This document shows positions 50,701 through 59,512 of a stretch of DNA of 64,000 nt, piece after piece. Position numbers and translations under genes: made by a program. The stretch is from Allorhizobium borbori (GTDB lineage Bacteria; Pseudomonadota; Alphaproteobacteria; Rhizobiales; Rhizobiaceae): positions 62,001-126,000 of the forward strand of contig NZ_JACIDU010000009.1 of NCBI RefSeq assembly GCF_014196535.1. The letters run 5' to 3'. Positions within the stretch are counted from its first letter, which is position 1, and every line of letters begins with the position of its first letter. Below the pieces are notes generated by a model that saw only the letters and a program-made list of their open reading frames with translations, was not told the origin of the DNA and did no database searches.

Positions 50701-53700
50701 TCAGGTGCGCAGCACCCGGTAGATCGCCGGAATGACCAGCACGGTCAGAAGTGTCGAGGAAGCCAGACCGAAGAGCAGCGAGATGGCGAGCCCCTGGAAG
50801 ATCGGGTCCGTCAGGATGACGACCGCCCCGATCATCGCCGCGAGCGCCGTCAGCATGATCGGCTTGAAGCGGATGGCGCCGGCTTCGATCAGCACATCTT
50901 TCAACGCACGTTCCGGGCTTGCGGCATGGCGCACGAAATCGGCAAGCAGGATCGAATTGCGCACGATGATGCCGGCGAGCGCGATGAAACCGATCATCGA
51001 GGGCGCGGAGAACGGTGCCGAAAACAGCCAGTGCCCGAGAAGAATGCCGATGAAGGTCAGCGGCACCGGCACGAGGATGACGAGCGGCAGCTTGAACGAA
51101 CGGAACTGCGCGACGACGAGAATATAGATGCCGAGCAAGGCGACACCGAACGCGGCCCCCATGTCACGGAAAGTGATCCACGTCACATCCCACTCACCAT
51201 CCCACAGAAGCACCGGCTTCGCCTCGTCGGCCGGCTGGCCATGCAGCGAGATCACCGGCTTTTCCAGACCTGTCCAGTCCATCGCGTCGAGCGCGTCCTG
51301 CACCGCGATCATGCCATAAAGCGGCGCTTCATAGGCGCCTGCCAGTTCGGCCTGCACCATTTCCGCATAGCGGCCATTGTGGCGGAAGATCGGGAAAGAG
51401 GCCTGCTCCTCGCGCACCGTCACCACATCGCCCAGTTCCACCACCGAGCGCGACCCCGGCAGAACATTGGCGGGAACCGGCGTCGAGAGGAACTTTTCGT
51501 CAAAGCGCTTCTCGCCTTTCAGCCGCGCCACCTCGATCGGGATCGGGGCCTGTCCGCCGCCGCGATGCGAATAGCCGATGACCGACGTGCCGTTGAGCGT
51601 CGCCAGCGTGTCGAACACATCGGATTCCTGCACGCCGAAGAATTCCAGCGCATCGGTGGAAACCGTGGCACGCAAACGCTTGGCCGGCTCGCCATAGCTG
51701 TCGTCCACATCGACGATGAAGGGCACGGAGAGGAAGGCCGCCTTGACCTTTTCAGCCACGGCGCGGCGCGTTGCGGCATCCGGTCCGTAGATTTCGGCAA
51801 GGAGTGTAGCCATGACGGGCGGACCCGGCGGCGGCTCGACCACCTTCAGCACCGCGCCTTGCGGCAGCTTCACCGCTTTCAGCCGCTCGCGCAGATCGAG
51901 CGCGATGTCGTGGCTCGAACGCTCGCGTTCACCCTTCGGCTTCAGGTTGATCTGCACGTCACCCATATAGGGCGCCGAGCGCATGTAGGAATGTCGCACG
52001 AGACCGTTGAAGTTGAAGGGAGCCGCCGTTGCCGCGTGCGTTTGCACCGACAGCGCTTCCGGCATGGCCAGAACGATGCGGGCAATGTCCTGGGCCACGG
52101 CATCCGTCGTCTCGACAGCGGAGCCTTCCTTGAGGTCGATCACCACCTGCAGCTCGGACTTGTTGTCGAACGGCAGGAGCTTCACCGTCACATGCTTCGT
52201 GTAGAACAGTGACAGCGAGGCAAGCGTGGCAAAGCCGACGGCGGCAAGAAAGATCCAGCTCCGCTTCTTGGTGGCCAGCAACGGCTCGGCCACCTTGCGG
52301 TAGAGCCGGCCCGGCATTCCGCCATCGCCATGACCATCATGGGCGCCGGCATGAACCGGAGCCTTGCCGGCCACTCTTAGCATCAGCCAGGGTGTGACGA
52401 TCACCGCGACAAAGAAGGAGAAGATCATCGCGGCGGAGGCATTGGCCGGAATGGGGCTCATATAGGGGCCCATCATGCCGGACACGAACAGCATCGGCAG
52501 AAGGGCGGCGACCACGGTCAGCGTCGCGACGATGGTCGGGTTGCCGACCTCGGCCACCGCCTCGATGGCCGACTGACGGCGATCCTTGCCGCCCATGCCC
52601 CAATGGCGGGCAATATTCTCAATAACGACGATGGCGTCATCCACCAGAATGCCGATGGAGAAGATGAGCGCGAAGAGCGAGACGCGGTTCAGCGTATAGC
52701 CCATCAGACGGGCGGCAAACAGCGTCAGCAGGATCGTCACGGGAATGACCACCGCCACCACCAGCGCCTCACGCCAGCCGATGGCGATCCACACCAGCGC
52801 GATGATCGAAACCGTCGCAAGGCCCAGGTGGAAGAGAAGTTCATTGGCCTTCTCGTTGGCGGTATCGCCGTAATCGCGCGTTACCTCGACCGACATGCTG
52901 TCGGGAATGAGCCTGCCCTTCAGCGCCTCCACCCGGTCCAGAATGCCGTGAGAAACGACGACGGCATTGGCGCCCGCCCGCTTGGCAACGGCGAGCGTCA
53001 CGGCCGGAACGCGCTCCACCCTGCCGTCCGGGTTACGGGTTACAGTCGAAACGCGGGCTTCCGCCGTATCTGTCAGGAAGAAGACATCGGCGACATCCCG
53101 GACATAGACGGGGCGATTGTCGCGCGTCGTCAGAAGCAGGTTGGCGATTTCGCTCGGCGTGGAAAGCGTTTCGCCGGCAACGATGTCGATCTGCTGGCCA
53201 TCCTGACGAACGAGGCCGGTCGAGAAGGACCGGTTCGCTGCTGTCACCTTGGCGGCAAGCTGCTGCAGCGTCGCGCCGTAAAGCGCCAGCTTTTCCGGAT
53301 CGGGCGAAATGCGGATTGCCTCGCCGGTCTCGCCGACCAGATAGCTCAGGCCCACATCCTCGATCTTCGACAATTCGACGCGCAGTTCCCGCGCAATCCG
53401 CGTGAGATCGGCAGGGGTGACGTCTTTGCCCTTATCGGGCGAAGGCGTCAGCGTCAGCGCCACAATGGCAACGTCATCGATGCTGCGACCGACGATCACA
53501 GGTTCCGGGATACCCTCGGGAATGGCGGAGAGATTGGCGCGGATCTTTTCATGTACGCGCAGCACTGCCGCATCCGGCGAAGTGCCGACTTTGAAGCGCA
53601 CGGTGACCATCACCTGCTCGTCAGCGGTCTGGGAATAGACGTGCTCGACGTCGTTGACGCCCTTGACGATGGTTTCCAGCGGCTCGGTGACCAGCTTGGC

Positions 53701-53901
53701 GGCGTCTTCGGCTTTCAGGCCGGCAGCCTGCACAATGATGTCGATCATCGGCACGGAAATCTGCGGCTCTTCTTCACGCGGCAGCGTGATGAGGGCGACA
53801 AGGCCGAGCGCCAGCGCGGCCAGAAGAAAGAGCGGCGTGAGGGGCGAGGTTATGAAATACCGCGTCAGCCCGCCGGCAATACCGAGACCGGGAGCCTTCA
53901 T
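50701..53901 (-). CDS. RND-family efflux transporter permease
   Basis: A 1066-residue proton-driven efflux pump of the HAE1 type, working with a periplasmic adaptor and an outer-membrane channel. It has two halves with helices clustered at 21-42, 355-520 and 940-1060, and a proton-relay Asp pair, Asp421-Asp422, in SIGILVDDAIVVIENIARH. A His-rich cytoplasmic loop (HAGAHDGHGDGG, around residues 525-540) is unusual. The adaptor gene overlaps its start by four bases. The substrate is not readable; association with a DUF2892 gene and a possible sulfur operator suggests a link to sulfur or other stress, which is inference. Confidence 0.92.
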   Translation of the reverse strand: MKAPGLGIAGGLTRYFITSPLTPLFLLAALALGLVALITLPREEEPQISVPMIDIIVQAAGLKAEDAAKLVTEPLETIVKGVNDVEHVYSQTADEQVMVTVRFKVGTSPDAAVLRVHEKIRANLSAIPEGIPEPVIVGRSIDDVAIVALTLTPSPDKGKDVTPADLTRIARELRVELSKIEDVGLSYLVGETGEAIRISPDPEKLALYGATLQQLAAKVTAANRSFSTGLVRQDGQQIDIVAGETLSTPSEIANLLLTTRDNRPVYVRDVADVFFLTDTAEARVSTVTRNPDGRVERVPAVTLAVAKRAGANAVVVSHGILDRVEALKGRLIPDSMSVEVTRDYGDTANEKANELLFHLGLATVSIIALVWIAIGWREALVVAVVIPVTILLTLFAARLMGYTLNRVSLFALIFSIGILVDDAIVVIENIARHWGMGGKDRRQSAIEAVAEVGNPTIVATLTVVAALLPMLFVSGMMGPYMSPIPANASAAMIFSFFVAVIVTPWLMLRVAGKAPVHAGAHDGHGDGGMPGRLYRKVAEPLLATKKRSWIFLAAVGFATLASLSLFYTKHVTVKLLPFDNKSELQVVIDLKEGSAVETTDAVAQDIARIVLAMPEALSVQTHAATAAPFNFNGLVRHSYMRSAPYMGDVQINLKPKGERERSSHDIALDLRERLKAVKLPQGAVLKVVEPPPGPPVMATLLAEIYGPDAATRRAVAEKVKAAFLSVPFIVDVDDSYGEPAKRLRATVSTDALEFFGVQESDVFDTLATLNGTSVIGYSHRGGGQAPIPIEVARLKGEKRFDEKFLSTPVPANVLPGSRSVVELGDVVTVREEQASFPIFRHNGRYAEMVQAELAGAYEAPLYGMIAVQDALDAMDWTGLEKPVISLHGQPADEAKPVLLWDGEWDVTWITFRDMGAAFGVALLGIYILVVAQFRSFKLPLVILVPVPLTFIGILLGHWLFSAPFSAPSMIGFIALAGIIVRNSILLADFVRHAASPERALKDVLIEAGAIRFKPIMLTALAAMIGAVVILTDPIFQGLAISLLFGLASSTLLTVLVIPAIYRVLRT

Positions 53902-54884
53902 GGTGTGACAACCTCATCGCCGACTTCAATGCCGGTCAGGACGACCACCATGGGTTTGCCAGCAACCGTCATGCGTTCACCGGCCACGACAGAACGTTCC
54001 GCTGTGGTATCGCCCGCCCGAACCGAGATGTAATCGATACCGAACCGCCGCACCACCGCTGCCGCCGGCACCAGAATGGCCTGGCGTTCACCAATCGGCA
54101 CGCGCACCAGAAGCCGCTTGTTGACAAAACCTTCCGGCAGGTCGGCCACATCCACGTCGGCGATGACCCGGCCATTGTCGATCTCGGGATAGATACGCGC
54201 GAGCTTGCCTTCGACTTCGCGACCGGCGCCACCCTCGATTTTCAGAAGCGCGTCTTTCGTCAGAAGCGCCGTGTGACGCTCGGGAATGGCGAGCCTCAGG
54301 AAAAAGCCGCCGCCGCCGATGGTGGCAACGGTCTCGCCGGCCATGATGACGGTGTCACGGGTAATCGGAACGGTAAGCACAACCCCGTCGACCGGCGCCA
54401 GCACCGAGCCTTCGCGCTGCTGTTCCTGCAGCACCGCGCGCTGGGCCTCGGCCGCCGCAATCTGGTTGACCACCAGATCGACCTGGGTGCGCAACTGGTC
54501 GAGCCGCTGCGCTGTCGTCACGCCGCGCTTGATAAGCTCCTCGCCGCGCGCCAGTTCGGCCCGGGCATTGTCGAGCGAAGCCGTCAGCCCGGCAAGCTGG
54601 GCATCGACCGCTTTCACCTGAAACTCAAGCTTGTCGTCCTGAACGGTGGCGATCACGTCTCCCGCAGCCACCCGGTCACCTTCCGTCACCTTGAGCGACA
54701 GGATGGTGCCGCCGATGCGCGCGCGCGCAGCCACGGTGTCGCGCGCCTCAACCCGGCCATAGACAGCCTTCCATTCCGGCATTGTCACCGGCTCGACGCG
54801 GAACCCGTCAGCCAGCGCCAGCCCCGGCAGGGTCGCGGAAACGGCAGCGAGCACCAGAATGCGCGGTAGCAGCTTGGTCGCCAT
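53898..54884 (-). CDS. RND efflux periplasmic adaptor (HlyD/MFP) subunit
   Basis: A 328-residue periplasmic adaptor. A signal peptide ends near residue 25 (PGLALADG); then a lipoyl-type domain (ARARIGGTILSLKVTEGDRVAAGDVI), a coiled-coil hairpin (about 80-150) and a C-terminal beta-barrel/membrane-proximal domain. It links the RND pump to an outer-membrane channel; no channel gene is beside it. ATG 54884 (MATKLLPRIL) is chosen for GGAGT seven bases upstream; an ATG two codons earlier is possible. It starts 34 bases after the DUF2892 gene stop and overlaps the pump gene by four bases. Confidence 0.9.
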   Translation of the reverse strand: MATKLLPRILVLAAVSATLPGLALADGFRVEPVTMPEWKAVYGRVEARDTVAARARIGGTILSLKVTEGDRVAAGDVIATVQDDKLEFQVKAVDAQLAGLTASLDNARAELARGEELIKRGVTTAQRLDQLRTQVDLVVNQIAAAEAQRAVLQEQQREGSVLAPVDGVVLTVPITRDTVIMAGETVATIGGGGFFLRLAIPERHTALLTKDALLKIEGGAGREVEGKLARIYPEIDNGRVIADVDVADLPEGFVNKRLLVRVPIGERQAILVPAAAVVRRFGIDYISVRAGDTTAERSVVAGERMTVAGKPMVVVLTGIEVGDEVVTP

Positions 54885-54917
54885 GAACATACTCCATTGA
54901 AAATGGTCAGCAGCCAA

Positions 54918-55118
54918 TCAGAAGGCGCAACCGGGCTTGATGCCGAGCTTTGCGAAGAGCATCGCAGCCGGGCAAAAGCCGGTGAAGGCGGATTGCAGCA
55001 TGTTCACGCCGATGAACATGGTGAACCAGACGAAATAAGGATGCACGAAAACGGTGAGCACCACCGAAAGCAGGACCATGCAACCGGCAAAGGCAAGAAC
55101 GGCGCGATCGAGCGTCAT
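54918..55118 (-). CDS. DUF2892 (YgaP-like transmembrane) small membrane protein
   Basis: A 66-residue protein with two hydrophobic helices (about residues 5-25 and 28-46) and a C-terminal FCPAAMLFAKLGIKPGC motif, the signature of the inner-membrane domain shared with YgaP. Two cysteines (in GFCPAA and KPGC) and one in AFAGCMV are present. YgaP-like domains accompany rhodanese and sulfur-oxidation genes in many bacteria. ATG 55118 has a GGAGAG ribosome site. It is the first gene of the DUF2892-adaptor-RND operon; an AT-rich inverted element lies at 55147-55171, just upstream. Confidence 0.88.
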   Translation of the reverse strand: MTLDRAVLAFAGCMVLLSVVLTVFVHPYFVWFTMFIGVNMLQSAFTGFCPAAMLFAKLGIKPGCAF

Positions 55119-55146
55119 GATTTCTCTCCACAAGTGAGGAACGAAT

Positions 55147-55171
55147 TATATATAGTGATATTCATATATAT
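55147..55171. promoter_or_regulatory. AT-rich inverted element upstream of the DUF2892 operon
   Basis: A TATATATA and a TATATAT arm flank GTGATATTCA, 29-53 bases before the DUF2892 start. The 8-mer ATTCATAT (55160-55167) recurs in inverse form, ATATGAAT, at the ArsR-family gene start (61623-61630). This suggests a shared operator, but two sites in AT-rich sequence are weak evidence. Confidence 0.45.
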
Positions 55172-55278
55172 TTCTTCAAAAGCGAAAACAAGCCCCGCAT
55201 GCGGGTTTGTTTGCGCTTGAGCCGGTCGGCGCGCCTCCTATACTGCCCCGTATCAACGATGCGAGGGGAATACGGGTC

Positions 55279-56376
55279 ATGGCCGACATAGGCGCAATCG
55301 TCGTGGGTGCCGGCGTGGTCGGTCTGGCCACGGCACGGGAACTGGCGCTCCGTGGCCATTCCGTCATCGTTCTGGAAAGCGCCGGTGCTATCGGCACGGG
55401 CACGTCATCGCGCAACAGCGAAGTCATCCACGCCGGTCTCTATTATCCGGAAGACAGTCTCAAGGCCCGCCTGTGCGTCGAAGGCCGCGACCTTCTCTAC
55501 GCCTTCTGCGAAACCCACGGGGTTCCCCATCGCCGCTGCGGCAAACTGATCGTTGCGACCGATGATGCGGAAATCGCTGCATTGGAGACCCTGCGCGCCA
55601 AGGGCCTCGCCAATGGCTGCGACGACCTCGTCCTTCTCGATCGCGATGCGGCGCTGGCGCTCGAACCCGCGCTCGCCTGCCGCGCCGCGCTCCACTCCCC
55701 CTCAACCGGCATCATCGACAGCCACGCCTATATGCTGGCGCTTCAGGGCGGTGCGGAAGACAAGGGCGCAGCCTTCGCCTTCAACACTCCGTTCGAAGGC
55801 GCCACCGCGCGAAGCGGCGAATTCACCGTGCGGACCGGCGGTACAGAACCGATGGAACTCTCCACCACGATCCTGGTCAACGCCGCCGGACTATATGCCT
55901 CGAAGGTCGCGGCAAAGATCGAAGGGCTGTCACCCGAACACATCCCGCCGACAAACTACGCCAAGGGCAATTATTTCCTCCTGTCGGGAAAGGCCCCCTT
56001 CTCCCGCCTCATCTATCCCGCTCCCCATGCTCACGGGCTCGGCGTGCACCTGACGCTCGATCTCGGCGGACAGGCCCGCTTTGGCCCGGACATCGAATGG
56101 GTGGACGCCATCGCCTATGAGGTCGATCCGCACCGGGGCGATGGCTTCGGTGAGGCGATCCGTCGCTATTGGCCCGGCCTGCCGGAAGACGCGTTGACCC
56201 CCGGCTATTCCGGCATCCGCCCGAAAATCTGCGGCCCGAACGACCCCGCCCCGGATTTCCGCGTCGATGATACCAGCCTTCACGGCCTACCCGGCCTCAT
56301 CAACTTTTTCGGCATCGAAAGTCCTGGCCTGACCGCCTCCCTGGCCCTTGCCCGTGAGGCGGCAAACCGACTTTAG
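55279..56376 (+). CDS. FAD-dependent oxidoreductase (L-2-hydroxyglutarate oxidase/DAO-like)
   Basis: A 365-residue DAO-family flavoprotein. The FAD motif is IVVGAGVVGLATARELA near residues 7-23, followed by SSRNSEVIHAGLYY, the segment typical of L-2-hydroxyglutarate dehydrogenase/oxidase (LhgO) and its relatives, and YSGIRPKICG and NFFGIESPGLTASLAL at the C-terminus. It probably oxidises an L-2-hydroxy acid or an N-methylated amino acid. The start ATG 55279 follows GAGGGG. It is divergent from the DUF2892 operon and followed by a 323-base gap. Confidence 0.85.
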   Translation: MADIGAIVVGAGVVGLATARELALRGHSVIVLESAGAIGTGTSSRNSEVIHAGLYYPEDSLKARLCVEGRDLLYAFCETHGVPHRRCGKLIVATDDAEIAALETLRAKGLANGCDDLVLLDRDAALALEPALACRAALHSPSTGIIDSHAYMLALQGGAEDKGAAFAFNTPFEGATARSGEFTVRTGGTEPMELSTTILVNAAGLYASKVAAKIEGLSPEHIPPTNYAKGNYFLLSGKAPFSRLIYPAPHAHGLGVHLTLDLGGQARFGPDIEWVDAIAYEVDPHRGDGFGEAIRRYWPGLPEDALTPGYSGIRPKICGPNDPAPDFRVDDTSLHGLPGLINFFGIESPGLTASLALAREAANRL

Positions 56377-56699
56377 CCCCTTGGGCGACATGCGACGATC
56401 GCAGCAGATGCATTCGCGTACAAAAAATTGACTATAATATTCATCTTTATTAAGACGGGCCAACGCGGACATGGGTGAAATAGTTCAAAATTTCCAGAGA
56501 AGCCAATGATTCGGAATCATTTTCCGCGTTAAGGATTACGACAAAAGAATGACAGAAAATTCTGTCAAATTAGCTCGATTTCGCCATTGAAGCGCCGAAC
56601 ACCCTTCTTATGTAAGGCTCGCAAAAGCGAAACCTGCTCCGGATGGGTAGGCGTATCGGAGTACGGGATCAGTTCAGACGAAACCGGCAAGGAGGTTTC
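56377..56699. promoter_or_regulatory. Gene-free region with promoter-like and palindromic elements
   Basis: This 323-base stretch has no convincing protein gene. It contains a perfect TATAAT (56433-56438), with a TTGACT just before it, a palindrome AATGATT-CGG-AATCATT (56505-56521) and a second, TGACAGAA-AA-TTCTGTCA (56550-56567). These lie 130-270 bases upstream of the 63-residue orphan gene and may control it or a small RNA. The -10 and -35 pairing is not clear. Confidence 0.45.
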
Positions 56700-56891
56700 A
56701 TGGAAAAGCAGACCATAGAATTCGAGGGCGTTCCGGTGGGCATCGTTGTTCCCGATGAGGATCGACTGAAATTCATCGCCGTCAAATTCCATGTCATCGG
56801 TCTTGATGGCCAGCATTTCCGCAACCCGGAAGAGGTGAAGACGGCCATTGGCCATCTTCTGGGCAAGGAGCGACGCCCGCACGTCGCCTGA
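56700..56891 (+). CDS. Small conserved-type hypothetical protein (63 residues)
   Basis: A 63-residue protein beginning MEKQTIEFEGVPVGIVVPDE. The start is supported by a strong GGAGG ribosome site four to five bases before ATG 56700. No signal peptide or membrane helix is seen; it looks like a small alpha/beta protein with a hydrophobic strand (VGIVVP, FIAVKFHVIGL). I do not recognise it. It lies alone after the palindrome-rich region, and a GC hairpin at 56902-56922 with no T run follows its stop. Confidence 0.65.
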   Translation: MEKQTIEFEGVPVGIVVPDEDRLKFIAVKFHVIGLDGQHFRNPEEVKTAIGHLLGKERRPHVA

Positions 56892-56901
56892 ACGCATGAT
56901 T

Positions 56902-56922
56902 CCGCGCCCTTTCTGGGCGCGG
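56902..56922. terminator. Possible hairpin after the 63-residue gene
   Basis: Perfect eight-base arms CCGCGCCC (56902-56909) and GGGCGCGG (56915-56922) have a five-base loop. No T run follows on either strand, so termination is not certain. Confidence 0.4.
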
Positions 56923-57046
56923 GGTCCGATTCCCCTTGAGAAGAGGGGGCAAGGCTTGTATGGAGCAAGCCGCTGACCCCATGGGGCGCAGCACCCGCCA
57001 CGCGGAAAAGGCGAATGGATCGCCGCCTTTCTTAACCTGACGGAAT

Positions 57047-58150
57047 ATGCCGATGCTCCAGACCCCCTATTACCTCATCGACAAGTCGAAGCTTCTCAAG
57101 AACCTCGAGAAGATCAAGCTTCTGCGCGAACTCTCCGGTGCCCGGGCGCTTCTGGCGCTGAAATGCTTTGCGACCTGGGGCGTCTTCGACCTGATGCGCG
57201 ACTATATGGACGGCACCACCTCGTCCTCCCTCTACGAGGTCAAGCTCGGCTACGAGAAGTTCGGCGGCGAAACGCACGCCTATTCCGTGGCCTATGCCGA
57301 CGACGAGATCGCCGAAGTCCTCGCCAATTGCGACAAGATCATCTTCAATTCCATCGGCCAGCTCGAGCGTTTCGCCGGGGCGTCCGAAGGCAAGGTGAGG
57401 GGCCTGCGCGTCAATCCGCGCGTCTCGACCTCCGATTTCGATCTCGCCGACCCGGCCCGGCCCTTCTCCCGTCTCGGTGAATGGGACCCGGAGAAGATCG
57501 AAGCCGTGATGGACAAGATTTCCGGCTTCATGTTCCATAACAATTGTGAAAACGCCGATTTCGGCCGCTTCGATGAGATGCTGACCCTCATCGAGGACCG
57601 CTTCGGCTCTCTCATCGCTCGCGCCAAATGGGTGAGCCTCGGCGGCGGCATCCACTTCACCGGCGATGACTATCCCCTGGAACAGTTCGCAGCACGGTTG
57701 AAGCAGTTTTCGGAGAAATACGGCGTTCAGGTCTATCTGGAACCCGGCGAAGCCGCGATCACCAAAAGCGCCACGCTGGAAGTGACCGTGCTCGACACGC
57801 TTTACAACGGCAAGAACCTCGCCATCGTGGACTCATCCATCGAGGCGCACATGCTCGACCTGCTCATCTACCGCCAGAGCGCCAAGATGGAGCCGAACGA
57901 AGGCGAGTATGAGGTGATGATCTGCGGCAAGTCCTGCCTTGCCGGCGATATTTTCGGTACCTTCCGCTTCCCCGCCCCCGTCAAGGCCGGCGACCGTCTT
58001 TCGGTTCAGGATGCAGCCGGTTATACGATGGTCAAGAAAAACTGGTTCAATGGCGTGAAGATGCCGGCGATTGCCGTCAGGGAACTCGACGGCACGGTTC
58101 GAACCGTTCGCGAATTCTCTTACGAGGATTACAAGCAGAGTCTGTCCTGA
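57047..58150 (+). CDS. nspC: Carboxynorspermidine/carboxyspermidine decarboxylase
   Basis: A 367-residue PLP decarboxylase of the ODC/alanine-racemase fold that makes spermidine from carboxyspermidine. The PLP lysine is Lys39 in LALKCFATWG; then the SLGGGIHFTGDDY loop, EPGEAA, and the active-site cysteine in GKSCLAGDIF. It precedes the dehydrogenase of the same pathway on the same strand. Homologues in Agrobacterium make spermidine by this route. ATG 57047 gives MPMLQTPYYL; ATG 57053 (MLQTPYYL) is an alternative with better spacing to GGA. Confidence 0.93.
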   Translation: MPMLQTPYYLIDKSKLLKNLEKIKLLRELSGARALLALKCFATWGVFDLMRDYMDGTTSSSLYEVKLGYEKFGGETHAYSVAYADDEIAEVLANCDKIIFNSIGQLERFAGASEGKVRGLRVNPRVSTSDFDLADPARPFSRLGEWDPEKIEAVMDKISGFMFHNNCENADFGRFDEMLTLIEDRFGSLIARAKWVSLGGGIHFTGDDYPLEQFAARLKQFSEKYGVQVYLEPGEAAITKSATLEVTVLDTLYNGKNLAIVDSSIEAHMLDLLIYRQSAKMEPNEGEYEVMICGKSCLAGDIFGTFRFPAPVKAGDRLSVQDAAGYTMVKKNWFNGVKMPAIAVRELDGTVRTVREFSYEDYKQSLS

Positions 58151-58209
58151 AGCGATCAGGCGGACAATTTCCCCACCCCTATCAAGGTCCACGGAGGCTT
58201 TTGTGTGAG

Positions 58210-59448
58210 ATGAAGAAGAATGTCCTGATTATCGGCGCCGGTGGCGTAGCTCAGGTCGTGGCGCACAAGTGTGCGCAGAACAATGACATCCTGGGCGATA
58301 TCCATATCGCTTCGCGCACCAAGGCGAAGGTCGAGAAGATCATCGCCAGCGTGCATGAAAAGAAGGCGATGAAGCAGCCTGGCATTTTCGAAGGCCATGC
58401 TCTCGACGCGCTCGATATCGAGGCAACGAAGGATCTCATCCGCAAGACGAACAGCCAGATCGTCATCAATGTCGGCACGGCCTTCCTCAACATGTCGGTG
58501 CTGCGCGCCTGCATGGATACCGGCGTCGCCTACATCGACACCGCCATCCACGAAGAACCGGGCAAGATCTGCGAAACCCCGCCGTGGTACGGTAACTACG
58601 AGTGGAAGCGCGCCGCCGAATGCGAGGAAAAGGGCATTACCGCCATCCTCGGCGCCGGTTTCGATCCGGGCGTCGTCAACGCCTATGCGCGCCTCGCCAA
58701 GGACGAATATCTGGACAAGGTGACGGATGTCGACATCGTCGACATCAATGCCGGCAGCCATGGCAAGTACTTCGCCACGAACTTCGACCCGGAAATCAAC
58801 TTCCGCGAATTCACCGGCGTCGTCTATTCCTGGCAGAACAACCAGTGGAACGTGAACAAGATGTTCGAGATCGGCAAGGATTACGACCTGCCGGTCGTCG
58901 GCACCCGCCGCGCCTATCTTTGCGGCCACGACGAGGTTCACTCGCTGGCAAAGAACATGGACGGTGCCGACGTGCGCTTCTGGATGGGCTTTGGCGATCA
59001 CTACATCAACGTCTTCACCGTTCTGAAGAGCCTCGGCCTGCTCTCCGAGCAGCCGGTCAAGACCGCTGAAGGCCTCGAAGTCGTGCCGCTCAAGGTCGTC
59101 AAGGCCGTGCTGCCTGATCCGGCATCGCTGGCGCCGGGCTACGAAGGCAAGACCTGCATCGGCGACTACGTGAAGGGCCTCAAGGACGGCAAGGAACGCA
59201 CCGTGTTCATCTACAACGTGGCCGACCACAAGGAAGCCTACGAGGAAGTCGGTTCGCAGGGCATTTCCTACACCGCCGGCGTGCCGCCGGTCGCAGCCGC
59301 CATCCTTGTCGCCACCGGCGAATGGGATGCGAAGAAGATGGTCAACGTCGAGGAACTGCCGCCGAAGCCGTTTATCAACGTTCTCAACCGCATCGGTCTG
59401 CAGACCTGCATCCGTGACGAAAACGGCGACCGCGAACTGAGCTTCTGA
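58210..59448 (+). CDS. Carboxynorspermidine/carboxyspermidine dehydrogenase
   Basis: A 412-residue member of the saccharopine-dehydrogenase fold that condenses putrescine (or diaminopropane) with aspartate semialdehyde and reduces the imine to carboxyspermidine. The NADP loop is VLIIGAGGVAQVVAHK near residue 5; other blocks are INVGTAFLNMSVLRACMDTG, GAGFDPGVVNAYARLA and GVPPVAAAILVATGEW. It lies 59 bases after the decarboxylase and is probably cotranscribed. GGAGG is 12 bases upstream of ATG 58210, somewhat far; an in-frame TTG three codons upstream (58201) would have GGAGG only three bases away. Confidence 0.93.
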   Translation: MKKNVLIIGAGGVAQVVAHKCAQNNDILGDIHIASRTKAKVEKIIASVHEKKAMKQPGIFEGHALDALDIEATKDLIRKTNSQIVINVGTAFLNMSVLRACMDTGVAYIDTAIHEEPGKICETPPWYGNYEWKRAAECEEKGITAILGAGFDPGVVNAYARLAKDEYLDKVTDVDIVDINAGSHGKYFATNFDPEINFREFTGVVYSWQNNQWNVNKMFEIGKDYDLPVVGTRRAYLCGHDEVHSLAKNMDGADVRFWMGFGDHYINVFTVLKSLGLLSEQPVKTAEGLEVVPLKVVKAVLPDPASLAPGYEGKTCIGDYVKGLKDGKERTVFIYNVADHKEAYEEVGSQGISYTAGVPPVAAAILVATGEWDAKKMVNVEELPPKPFINVLNRIGLQTCIRDENGDRELSF

Positions 59449-59462
59449 TCGCAGAGCCCATC

Positions 59463-59512
59463 GTGAATGGAAGAGGCCCGCCGGAGCAATCCGGCGGGCC
59501 TCTTCCATTCAC
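59463..59512. terminator. Perfect 22-bp inverted repeat between two convergent genes
   Basis: Perfect 22-base arms (59463-59484 and 59491-59512) have a six-base AGCAAT loop. It lies between the dehydrogenase (plus) and the DUF922 gene (minus) and overlaps the last codons and stop of the latter. It is probably a bidirectional terminator, although no long T run follows on either strand. Confidence 0.75.
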
